Shown in pieces: positions 14,644-21,223 of a stretch of 41,627 nt of DNA. The DNA comes from Gammaproteobacteria bacterium (lineage in GTDB: Bacteria; Pseudomonadota; Gammaproteobacteria; SZUA-140). The stretch is from contig JADLET010000003.1 of assembly GCA_020845975.1 (NCBI GenBank), positions 1-41,627 of the forward strand. Direction: 5' to 3'. The notes beneath the pieces are model-generated. The model searched no databases. It was not told the origin of the DNA and worked only from the letters and a program-made list of their open reading frames with translations. Made by a program: the position numbers and the translations under genes. Position 1 is the first letter of the stretch. Each line of letters begins with the position of its first letter.

Positions 14644-15585
14644 TTATAACTTTGGGATCCAACCTTGGATCTTTTCCAGAATGGCCTCGAACGGCGGTTG
14701 TCCACCGAAATAGAGCGTAGCAGTTGTCTGGTAGGCAAGGGCGTATCGCTGTCTCGTCGAGGCGTCCGACAATCGGAATGCCTCGTTCTCGGCAATGTTC
14801 AAGTTGTCGCCTGTCCTGAATCGCTGTTGCTTTCGCACGTGGTATTCCGGGGTGCCGATGAAGGCGGTTACCGCCGGATGGTCCAAGAGTTGACCGATGT
14901 CGTAATAGTGGCGCAGGAAGTTGGTCGGCATCTCTCCAGTTTCCTGCTCCCGGCGGAACTTGGTGGAGACGGTTTGAAGCTTCTCGACGAAGGTATAGCC
15001 AGGATGATAGCAGGGGACATCGATCGCCCGGTTATCCCGGATGCCGACCGCGCTTTCGCTGGCTTTGTCGAAGGCCCAGGAAGAAATCATTCGGGGCTGA
15101 TTCGGCTGGGTGTCATCGAAGCCGACTTCCAGCAGGATGCCTTCTTTCAGGCCGGCCGGTGTGTCGAAGGCGCTGCCGTAATGCAACCGGATGCCGCCAC
15201 TGCGGAATTTCTCGTCATCGAAGGCAGGATCGCGAGCGACCTCGATGATGCCCGCAATCCGAATCGTATCCGTAAGCCAATCGTAGAACTGCCGTCTGGA
15301 TTCAATTTGCCGTGGTTGCTTGGTTTGATTCGGAGCGGTGAACACTTCTAAGGGTGCGCATCTAGGGTCGATGCGGATATCGATATCTTCCAAGAAACGC
15401 TGGATGATGCCAAAGCCTTTGGAAAGCGTGGTGCCGCCCTTGAGTTCGAAGGCGAAGCCTTGCAGACCCAGACCATACAGGCTGTGCATGATCCAGTAAT
15501 CTTTTTCCACGATCGCCGGCAATAGCCCCCGTTCGTCGGCGACGATGCGGATCAGATCGGAAAAGTCGGATCGTTCGTGGAGCAG
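14644..15585 (-). CDS. abiEii: AbiEii nucleotidyltransferase toxin (pair 2), probable CTG start
   Basis: The conserved core is FELKGGTTLSKGFGII followed by FLEDIDIRI, the polymerase-beta GGT...ED.D motif, with VEKDYWIMHSLYGLGL at the N-terminus as in AbiEii/AbiGii toxins. The first ATG/GTG/TTG in frame is TTG at 15522, which cuts off the usual N-terminal helix. Codons upstream (LLHERSDFSDLIRIVADERG) look like genuine family sequence. A CTG at 15585, 4 nt after the AbiEi stop, is the likeliest start. C-terminal blocks YTFVEKLQTVSTKFRREQ and LRHYYDIGQLL fit the family. From CTG the product is 313 aa; from TTG 292 aa. Confidence 0.88.
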   Translation of the reverse strand: MLHERSDFSDLIRIVADERGLLPAIVEKDYWIMHSLYGLGLQGFAFELKGGTTLSKGFGIIQRFLEDIDIRIDPRCAPLEVFTAPNQTKQPRQIESRRQFYDWLTDTIRIAGIIEVARDPAFDDEKFRSGGIRLHYGSAFDTPAGLKEGILLEVGFDDTQPNQPRMISSWAFDKASESAVGIRDNRAIDVPCYHPGYTFVEKLQTVSTKFRREQETGEMPTNFLRHYYDIGQLLDHPAVTAFIGTPEYHVRKQQRFRTGDNLNIAENEAFRLSDASTRQRYALAYQTTATLYFGGQPPFEAILEKIQGWIPKL

Positions 15586-15589
15586 GGGA

Positions 15590-16171
15590 TCAGGCGGTAT
15601 CCGCCAGCGCCTGATCGAAGAATTTGCGGGTGGCGACCTTGCCGTAGTCGCGCGCGGCTCGCCGGAGCTTGGTGGCGTCCAAGGTCCTGGCCTTGGCGCG
15701 TGCGCGTGCGCGGACCGCCGTGGTGTCCTCGGCGAGTCCGGATAAGTTGTTCAATAGATCGACGAGCAGGAACTCTTCCGTCGCGTGTCGGGGAAAGCGG
15801 GGTTTCCTGCGGAAGTCGAAGGGCAGGCCGCCCAGCGTGAAGCGGCCATGGCGCTTGTGATTGTAGACGACGCGGGTGTTGTAGATTTGGGTGGTGCCCA
15901 GGCCCAGGGTGTTGTAGGTATTCGGCGACGTGAGCAGGAAATCGTCTTCCCTGAGAAACGCGCGCACGAGCGCGCGCTCATCCGGCGGAACCTGTCCAAA
16001 CACGGAAGCCTTGGGGTAGTAGTACAGCCCATTCCGGAGTTTCCGCAACACACCGGCCTCGACCAGTTCACGGGCATGCCGGTCGACGCTCTTCGACCAT
16101 TGGGCCAAATCCGCGCGCCGGGACACCTGTCCGGGGCGCAGGTGGCTTTTGAGTTGTTCCAGTCGGTTCAT
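15590..16171 (-). CDS. abiEi: AbiEi-like antitoxin (pair 2, DUF6088 type)
   Basis: 193 aa. N-terminal winged helix: VSRRADLAQWSKSVDRHARE and AGVLRKLRNGLYYYPKASVF, the wHTH plus GLYYYP signature of DUF6088/AbiEi antitoxins. The middle contains FLLTSPNTYNTLGLGTTQIY NTRVVYNHKRHGRF. The C-terminus is basic and alanine-rich. It precedes the AbiEii toxin by about 4 nt. This antitoxin has no obvious similarity to the pair-1 AbiEi (different length and signatures), so the two systems were acquired separately. Confidence 0.87.
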   Translation of the reverse strand: MNRLEQLKSHLRPGQVSRRADLAQWSKSVDRHARELVEAGVLRKLRNGLYYYPKASVFGQVPPDERALVRAFLREDDFLLTSPNTYNTLGLGTTQIYNTRVVYNHKRHGRFTLGGLPFDFRRKPRFPRHATEEFLLVDLLNNLSGLAEDTTAVRARARAKARTLDATKLRRAARDYGKVATRKFFDQALADTA

Positions 16172-16193
16172 CGTCTTTCCTCGAGCTGGAAAA

Positions 16194-16222
16194 ATACTAA
16201 CCTACAACGTCATAGTTGACAA
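16194..16222 (-). promoter_or_regulatory. Promoter of abiE pair 2
   Basis: Minus strand TTGTCA (16217-16222), 17-bp spacer, TAGTAT (16194-16199), 22 nt ahead of the AbiEi ATG with an SD-like GAGGAAA in between. The surrounding bases are AT-rich, and TACTAA...TTAGTA forms an inverted repeat across the promoter, a possible AbiEi site. Confidence 0.7.
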
Positions 16223-16495
16223 TAAAATTAGTAAAATATCATGCAATCTCAGGGCCAGAACGAAGATTATGAGCATGAAATATGTATAATAAACAGGATA
16301 TTAATTGGTATGTCTACGGATCAAGAGGGGACGGTGCAGTACGATCACATTAGTACTGAGGCACTAAGCGGCGACGTACTGACTTTGGGGCCGGTGGACT
16401 CTGGTGATTTATGCTGAGTTGGACAGATGGCTTGAATATTACGCCAATTGGCCGACAATGATGGTATGCTGTCTCCACCATGCAGGAGGTGACCG
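16223..16495. other. AT-rich divergent intergenic region between abiE 2 and the RES system
   Basis: No gene seen. Going right, the composition shifts from AT-rich to typical. An extended -10 (TGGTATGCT, 16462-16470) sits 25 nt before the Xre antitoxin ATG, with no good -35, consistent with an activator-free extended -10 promoter. An SD (AGGAGG) lies 7 nt before that ATG. Confidence 0.5.
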
Positions 16496-16939
16496 ATGCA
16501 TCTGGAAAACGAACGTGAAGCCGGAGTGATCAAATTGCTGGGTGGCCAGCAGTTGGAGCAGCGCGCCAGGAAACAGGGCAGCTGGGTCGTCATCCGTCAG
16601 GGGCTGCCGAACAGTGCCGTCAACGCCCTGACCGAGCGCTATGGACTGAACGACGATGTGTTGAGCCGTATCATGGGGATATCCGTGCGCACCCTGTCGC
16701 GACGCAAGACCGGCCACGGCACGCTGTCGGCGACGGAATCCGATCGCGCCTTCCGGTTCGCACGGATCGCCGCCCGTGTGGAGGAGATCTTCGGCGATGC
16801 CAAGACGGCGCAGGATTGGATCAGCGTGCCCAACCGCGCCCTGGACGGCATACCACCGCTGGACATGATGGATACGGATGCCGGCATCGAGCGCATCGAG
16901 GCGATCTTGACGCGCATCGAGCAGGGCGTCTACAACTGA
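16496..16939 (+). CDS. Xre/MbcA/ParS-family antitoxin
   Basis: 147 aa, partner of the RES toxin. An N-terminal HTH region (YGLNDDVLSRIMGISVRTLS RRKTGHGTLSATESDRAFRF) is followed by the DUF2384 toxin-binding domain (ARIAARVEEIFGDAKTAQDW, then NRALDGIPPLDMMDTDAGIE), where the G-x-P-L-D-M-x-x-T/D-x-x-G pattern is diagnostic. It ends 22 nt before the toxin start. The start is supported by SD AGGAGG. Confidence 0.92.
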   Translation: MHLENEREAGVIKLLGGQQLEQRARKQGSWVVIRQGLPNSAVNALTERYGLNDDVLSRIMGISVRTLSRRKTGHGTLSATESDRAFRFARIAARVEEIFGDAKTAQDWISVPNRALDGIPPLDMMDTDAGIERIEAILTRIEQGVYN

Positions 16940-16961
16940 GCGGCGGATGTCGGGATGACGG

Positions 16962-17477
16962 ATGCGTCTCTGGCGCCTGAGCCATAAGCGGTTCCAAACG
17001 ACCGCGTTTACCGGAGAAGGGACCTTCCTGGTGGGTGGGCGCTGGGTTCCGCGCGGTCATCGTGTCGTCTATGCATCCCGTACCCTGTCGCTGTGTGTGC
17101 TCGAGTCCCTGGTGCACATGGACGTCCGGCACATGAAGGACAACTTCGTGGCCATTCCCATCGATGTTCCGCCGGACCTCGATATCGAGACGGTCGAGGG
17201 TGGGCAGAACTATCCGGAATTGCCCGCCGGTCAGAAGCCGTTCCAGGCCCTTCCGGTCACGCTGCCGCGGCTGTGGCGCGAGAGTTCCACCGAGGCGGAG
17301 CTTCAGGGAATCGGTGCGGCATGGCTGGAATCCCGGACGACCAGTCTGCTGTGCGTGCCGTCCGTCATCGTACCCCAGGAAGCGAATTTCCTGATCAATC
17401 CCATCCACCCGGATTTTCAACGCCTGACGATCGGCGCACCCGAAGCCTTTCAGTTCGACCCACGCCTCGTTCGCTGA
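16962..17477 (+). CDS. RES-domain toxin (NAD+-degrading)
   Basis: 171 aa. RES toxins (ParT/MbcT) degrade NAD+. The three name-giving residues are present: R27 in GGRWVPRGHRVVYAS (with Y37), E48 in LSLCVLESLVHM and S134 in CVPSVIVPQEANFLINPIHP. The closing NFLINPIHPDF is characteristic. Directly downstream of the Xre antitoxin on the same strand; a small hairpin (17501-17516) follows the stop. The complete active-site set suggests a working toxin. Confidence 0.93.
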   Translation: MRLWRLSHKRFQTTAFTGEGTFLVGGRWVPRGHRVVYASRTLSLCVLESLVHMDVRHMKDNFVAIPIDVPPDLDIETVEGGQNYPELPAGQKPFQALPVTLPRLWRESSTEAELQGIGAAWLESRTTSLLCVPSVIVPQEANFLINPIHPDFQRLTIGAPEAFQFDPRLVR

Positions 17478-17577
17478 TCTCGCTCCGTGGCACGACCGAG
17501 ACTGAGCGATCTCAGTAGCCCATGTCGAGTTGCTGAGCCTGACAGGTCAATTCGTCCGCGGTGGTCGCAGATGCCTG

Positions 17578-17748
17578 TCAACTCCGGTTTTTGTATTCCT
17601 CCAGGTCGTGTACGAGGATCACTCGCTCATCACCCACCCTTTGGGAAGGGATGAGTCCCTGGTCCAGGAGGCTGATCAGGTAGGGATGAGTGACGTTTAA
17701 GAACCTGGCGGCTTGGCGGGTCGAGAACGTGTCAGGTGAGGTGGTCAT
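17578..17748 (-). CDS. Short excisionase-family HTH protein (56 aa)
   Basis: Reads MTTSPDTFSTRQAARFLNVT, then HPYLISLLDQGLIPSQRVGD, then ERVILVHDLEEYKNRS. This is the canonical MerR/excisionase-type HTH: S/T-R-x-A-A-x-x-L-x-V-(S/T)-x-x-x-(L/I)-x-x-L-(I/L)-x-x-G-x-I-P, ending at the wing with D-L-x-x-Y. Such 55-60 residue proteins occur as ICE recombination directionality factors and as truncated antitoxins. No integrase or toxin is adjacent, so the role is open. Too short for a 60-aa cut-off but very convincing as a fold. Confidence 0.82.
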   Translation of the reverse strand: MTTSPDTFSTRQAARFLNVTHPYLISLLDQGLIPSQRVGDERVILVHDLEEYKNRS

Positions 17749-17933
17749 GGTGGGACAATTCCCGAAGGCGATGTGGCTTGGTGACTGCAGTAATGCGACT
17801 GATGGGTTTGACTAATTGACTCTGTTTCATAGCAGGCACTGTTTTCCCGGTTCCAGTAACATACGAGATATAGACCATTTTTAGTACCAAAGTAAAGGTG
17901 CGGTGCACGTATCCGCACGTGGCGCCGACACGG

Positions 17934-18767
17934 TCAAGGGGCGCGGTATCCCAGCCGCTGCAGGATGCCGTCCAGGGCCTCCAGGGAGTGGAAGGTGAAG
18001 GAAAGTTGGCCTCGGCCTCGAGTCGGTTCGTAGTCGATGCGGGTCTCAGCGCCAACCATCTCACCCATGTGTTGCTCCAGACGCACGATATCGGGATCGC
18101 GCCGGGTGTCGGCCGTAGTCAGCGACTCGGAGGTGTCCTTCCGGGCGCGGATACGCCGCTCGAGTGCCCGCACCGAGAGGTCCTTGCGTAGCACCTCCTC
18201 GGCCAACAGCTGTTGCATCGACTGCGGCAGTCCAGCCAACAGTTTGGCGTGTCCGAGGCTGAGCCGGTCCTGCGCCACCATCGCGAGCACCTCGGGGTCG
18301 AGTTTCAGGATCCGCAGCAGGTGACTGATAGCATAGCGCGAGCGACCCAGCGTACGCGCGGCCGCCTCATGGTTCAGCTGAAATTCTTCGATCAGGCGTG
18401 CGACACCTTGCGCCATCTCCACCGGATTGAGATCCTCGCGCTGCAGATTTTCCACCAGCGCGTGACTCAGGGCCGTGCGATCGTCCGTCGATCGCACCAG
18501 GGCAGGCACCCGTTGCAGTCCCGCTGCCTGGGCGGCGCGCCAGCGGCGCTCACCCGCGATGATCTCGTATCGTGGCGGTGCGGTGCCGGGCAGAGGGCGG
18601 ACCAGGATCGGCTGCAACACGCCTTCCGCCTGGATGGAGGCGGCCAGTTCCGCGAGCGGCTCGGATAGAAATTTGCGGCGCGGCTGATAGCGACCGGGGC
18701 ACAGCAGATCGATGTCGAGCTGCCGCAGGCGGCTGTCAAATTCTCCTGATCCAGCGTCGTGATGCAT
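17934..18767 (-). CDS. parB: ParB/Spo0J-like partition protein (stand-alone)
   Basis: 277 aa from MHHDAGSGEFDSRLRQLDID. Canonical ParB: box I region RYQPRRKFLSEPLAELAASI, box II IIAGERRWRAAQAAGLQRVP (the CTP-binding GERRxRA motif), the QREDLNPVEMAQG helix and the HTH HEAAARTLGRSRYAISHLLR. A C-terminal dimerisation tail ends LDGILQRLGYRAP. It is not next to parA; a separate ICE-type ParB is 5 kb away beside ParA. It starts 17 nt after the upstream 183-aa gene, so they are co-transcribed. It may bind a centromere on this element, or regulate it. Confidence 0.92.
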   Translation of the reverse strand: MHHDAGSGEFDSRLRQLDIDLLCPGRYQPRRKFLSEPLAELAASIQAEGVLQPILVRPLPGTAPPRYEIIAGERRWRAAQAAGLQRVPALVRSTDDRTALSHALVENLQREDLNPVEMAQGVARLIEEFQLNHEAAARTLGRSRYAISHLLRILKLDPEVLAMVAQDRLSLGHAKLLAGLPQSMQQLLAEEVLRKDLSVRALERRIRARKDTSESLTTADTRRDPDIVRLEQHMGEMVGAETRIDYEPTRGRGQLSFTFHSLEALDGILQRLGYRAP

Positions 18768-18784
18768 GATGGCCAGACCTTGGG

Positions 18785-19336
18785 TCAGCGCATCGAGGGC
18801 GTCGTTTGCGGTTCGTCGAGCGGCGTCGGGCTCGAATTCCCCAGTTGCTCGGAAGGGGCCTCCTCGTCGGTCAGCGGGAATGGTGATTGATTCAGGAGCT
18901 TGACGAAGGCGATCACGTCGAATGATCCTCGCGTGCTCAGACGCAGGCGTCGTCCCACATCGAGAACCGCCGTGTGCATCATAATCGTACCGCTGCCGTC
19001 CGCGGTGGGCTGGCACCACGGCCGCAGTCGCTTGTCGTTAACGAGTTCCATCAGCGCCCAGAACCGCCACAAGAAACTTGAAAATCGCTGCGAGTCCTTC
19101 ATGCTGTCTTTCACTGCGAACACCGCCCGGATCATGGGGTGGTCGCGGAAACTCAGATCGATAACTTCATCGTCATCTTCGATGATGACGTGGTTGAGCT
19201 CCGGATTGCGTACCGGAGTTCTCATGGATCCTGCCGCCATGGCCAGATCTATGTGGTAGGAGAAGTCATCGAGTTCGAACTCGATCGCCTGGTGGGGAAG
19301 TGTATGGGATTTAAAATCACCATTTCGATGTCTCAT
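18785..19336 (-). CDS. Unknown ICE protein, 183 aa
   Basis: Not recognised. It begins MRHRNGDFKSHTLPHQAIEF and is rich in acidic residues (VIIEDDDEVIDLSFRDHP). A region with helical character (SQRFSSFLWRFWALMELVND) is followed by GTIMMHTAVLDVGRRLRLST and a Pro/Thr-rich C-terminal tail. It sits between SSB and a ParB gene in the replication/partition block and is co-oriented with both, so a replication or partition accessory role is plausible only by context. Confidence 0.72.
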   Translation of the reverse strand: MRHRNGDFKSHTLPHQAIEFELDDFSYHIDLAMAAGSMRTPVRNPELNHVIIEDDDEVIDLSFRDHPMIRAVFAVKDSMKDSQRFSSFLWRFWALMELVNDKRLRPWCQPTADGSGTIMMHTAVLDVGRRLRLSTRGSFDVIAFVKLLNQSPFPLTDEEAPSEQLGNSSPTPLDEPQTTPSMR

Positions 19337-19447
19337 GATTTTACCTGTGAAGCCTCATTGGGTTGCAGCGCTCGGTCACATCTTCGGCGAGCGCATCGTG
19401 AGGAGGGTATGACCTCCTTGCGCCGGGACACATGATCGTGTTTCTGA

Positions 19448-19843
19448 TCACGACGCCGCTTCCTCATCGGGCGCATCGGCTTTTGTGCGGAGGGTAAGTT
19501 TGTCGACGCACAGCAGGTCCACGGTGAAGTAATCCGCATCCAGGCGCATCTGCTTATGCGTCTCTCCCTGGTCGTCCTCCCATGTCTCCTCACGCAAGCG
19601 ACCGCGGCCGAAGATCCGTGCCCCCTTCGAGAGAAGCTTCGTGACAGCCTCGGCGCGCCAGCCCCACAGGCTGACAGTGACCCAGAAGCCGCCACCCTCC
19701 ACGTAGCTGCCGTCCTCCTGCTTCACACGTCGGTCGAAAAAGACCCGCATGTCCGCCACCGGTCGTTGTTCACCCTCGATCTCGACGTACTTCAGGACGG
19801 GCGCACTGCCCAGGTTGCCGGTGCCACTGAACAAGGTACTCAT
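19448..19843 (-). CDS. ssb: Single-stranded DNA-binding protein (ICE type)
   Basis: 131 aa from MSTLFSGTGNLGSAPVLKYV (SD GGGAG, 8 nt); a start five codons upstream is also possible. OB-fold signatures: N-terminal GTGNLGSAPVLKYVE, central FWVTVSLWGWRAEAVTKLLS KGARIFGRGRL and a C-terminal strand. The tail ends PDEEAAS and is acidic but lacks the DDDIPF-type tip of chromosomal SSB, as often in mobile versions. Probably protects transferred or replicating single-stranded ICE DNA. Confidence 0.9.
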   Translation of the reverse strand: MSTLFSGTGNLGSAPVLKYVEIEGEQRPVADMRVFFDRRVKQEDGSYVEGGGFWVTVSLWGWRAEAVTKLLSKGARIFGRGRLREETWEDDQGETHKQMRLDADYFTVDLLCVDKLTLRTKADAPDEEAAS

Positions 19844-19923
19844 CTCGTCATCTCCCATTGTTGGATTTCAGCGCCATGTCACCACATGCCGTCGGATTGC
19901 AACAGCGAAAACCTTGCCTTAAA

Positions 19924-20355
19924 TCAGGACTCAATTTCATGGGTTGAGAGTGCCTCGAGTTTCACTCCGTATTCCCGCACGCGCCGGAGTTCGTGGTGAC
20001 AGAGGCTCGATGCCAGATTCAGATCCAGACGCAGACGCTCGTACTGCAGCAGCACGTGGCGCGTCGACTCGGGTAGAGACTGCAGGAGGCTCCGACCTTT
20101 GTCGCTATCACACAGTTCGAAGTATTTCTGACCTTCGCCAAAATACGTGCTCGCGCGCCATCGCAGCAGGAAGTAGCCGCCGTGGTAATGCAAGGCCAGG
20201 TGTGTCACGCGCGGTGCCCGGAAAGCTTCCTTGAATTCCTTCGTGAGTTGCCGCATGCGCTGCTCGATCTCCTGGGACCGGCGAGCCAGATCGCGTAAAT
20301 GGATCCGGGCGGCCCCCTTACCCTTAAAGGGAAAGAACATGAAGTTTGTTTCCAC
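19924..20355 (-). CDS. DUF3158-like ICE protein
   Basis: 143 aa from a GTG start (METNFMFFPFKGKGAARIHL) with SD AGGAG at 8 nt; a longer reading lies inside the neighbouring gene. Motifs: LRDLARRSQEIEQRMRQLTK, then HLALHYHGGYFLLRWRASTY, then a helical LLQYERLRLDLNLASSLCHH. The position between PFL_4669 and ssb is where SPI-7/PFGI-1-like ICEs encode DUF3158 proteins. The family name is therefore partly by synteny. Function unknown. Confidence 0.75.
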   Translation of the reverse strand: METNFMFFPFKGKGAARIHLRDLARRSQEIEQRMRQLTKEFKEAFRAPRVTHLALHYHGGYFLLRWRASTYFGEGQKYFELCDSDKGRSLLQSLPESTRHVLLQYERLRLDLNLASSLCHHELRRVREYGVKLEALSTHEIES

Positions 20356-20386
20356 TGGTATCACTCCTGAATCTGGCCTCCGATAT

Positions 20387-21208
20387 CTATTCGCTTTGAA
20401 CAGCGGCCGCATCGGCGGCGGGACGCGCGGAGAGGAAACTGTGTGATCGTGTCGTCTCACGAGTCTCAGGCCGGCGGATATCCGGGGCATGCCGCGCGCG
20501 CTGCGTGCCGTCCAGGATCGCCTGGGGCAGCGCGCCCATGGCGGCGGCGGCCGCCTGCGCGCGCGGGTTGTCCTGGCGCACATCGTTGCGGTCGATACCG
20601 ATGTACTTCCACAGGGTAGGCAGCAGAAAGGCGCGACGGATGCCGCGTCCGCCCCGGTTGAGCAACTGCTCCGCCGTGTCCCGTGTCAGCAAGCCGACGT
20701 GCCTTGCGGTGAGTACGGCGCAGACGAGTTCGTCGAAATCACCGACCAGGTAGGCGCCCATATAGCCGTAGGGGTTGGCGAATTGCAGGGGGACCCGCAC
20801 CGGCTTGAGGGAATGCGCGACCGCGATTTCCACGCCTCGGGTGGATTGGAGCAGCGTGTCCGTCTCGAGCTGCATGCGCCGGATCTCATGGCGTGCGGCT
20901 TCGAGGGCATCATGCAGTTGCAGCAGAAACCAGTCCGCATAGGGATCGTCCAGCATGGCCGCGACCCAGACGCGTTTCATGAGCATGCCGAATCGAACGA
21001 GGCCGATGATTCCGGGTTGATCGGGGGATTGTTTTCGGCCGTAGACCAGGCGTTGCGCCTGGCGTGTCTGGACAATCAGGCTCGCGCTGCCGCGCAAGGT
21101 GCCCGGTGTATCCGTTACCGTCTTGTAATCCACGGCGGGGTCCGCGTTGTCGGGTAGATCACGCGGGGTGATCGTGTCGGTATCCTGTCGGGTCATCGAT
21201 GAGTTCAT
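20387..21208 (-). CDS. PFL_4669/TIGR03761-family ICE protein (DUF1845)
   Basis: 273 aa. Family blocks: AQRLVYGRKQSPDQPGIIGL VRFGMLMKRVWVAAMLDDPY ADWFLLQLHDAL, then MGAYLVGDFDELVCAVLTAR HVGLL, then RRAFLLPTLWKYIGIDRNDV. These are characteristic of the PFL_4669 family in the maintenance block of MPF-G-type ICEs. Start ATG at 21208 with SD AAGGAGG. It lies 15 nt from the STY4528 stop, same operon. Function unknown. Confidence 0.92.
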   Translation of the reverse strand: MNSSMTRQDTDTITPRDLPDNADPAVDYKTVTDTPGTLRGSASLIVQTRQAQRLVYGRKQSPDQPGIIGLVRFGMLMKRVWVAAMLDDPYADWFLLQLHDALEAARHEIRRMQLETDTLLQSTRGVEIAVAHSLKPVRVPLQFANPYGYMGAYLVGDFDELVCAVLTARHVGLLTRDTAEQLLNRGGRGIRRAFLLPTLWKYIGIDRNDVRQDNPRAQAAAAAMGALPQAILDGTQRARHAPDIRRPETRETTRSHSFLSARPAADAAAVQSE

Positions 21209-21223
21209 CGGGTGCCTCCTTGG

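Noticed and set aside
17732-17828. 32-codon ORF (starts MKQSQLVKPISRITAVTKPH) upstream of the short HTH gene
   Set aside because: No SD or family pattern; it overlaps the HTH start and cannot be distinguished from chance.
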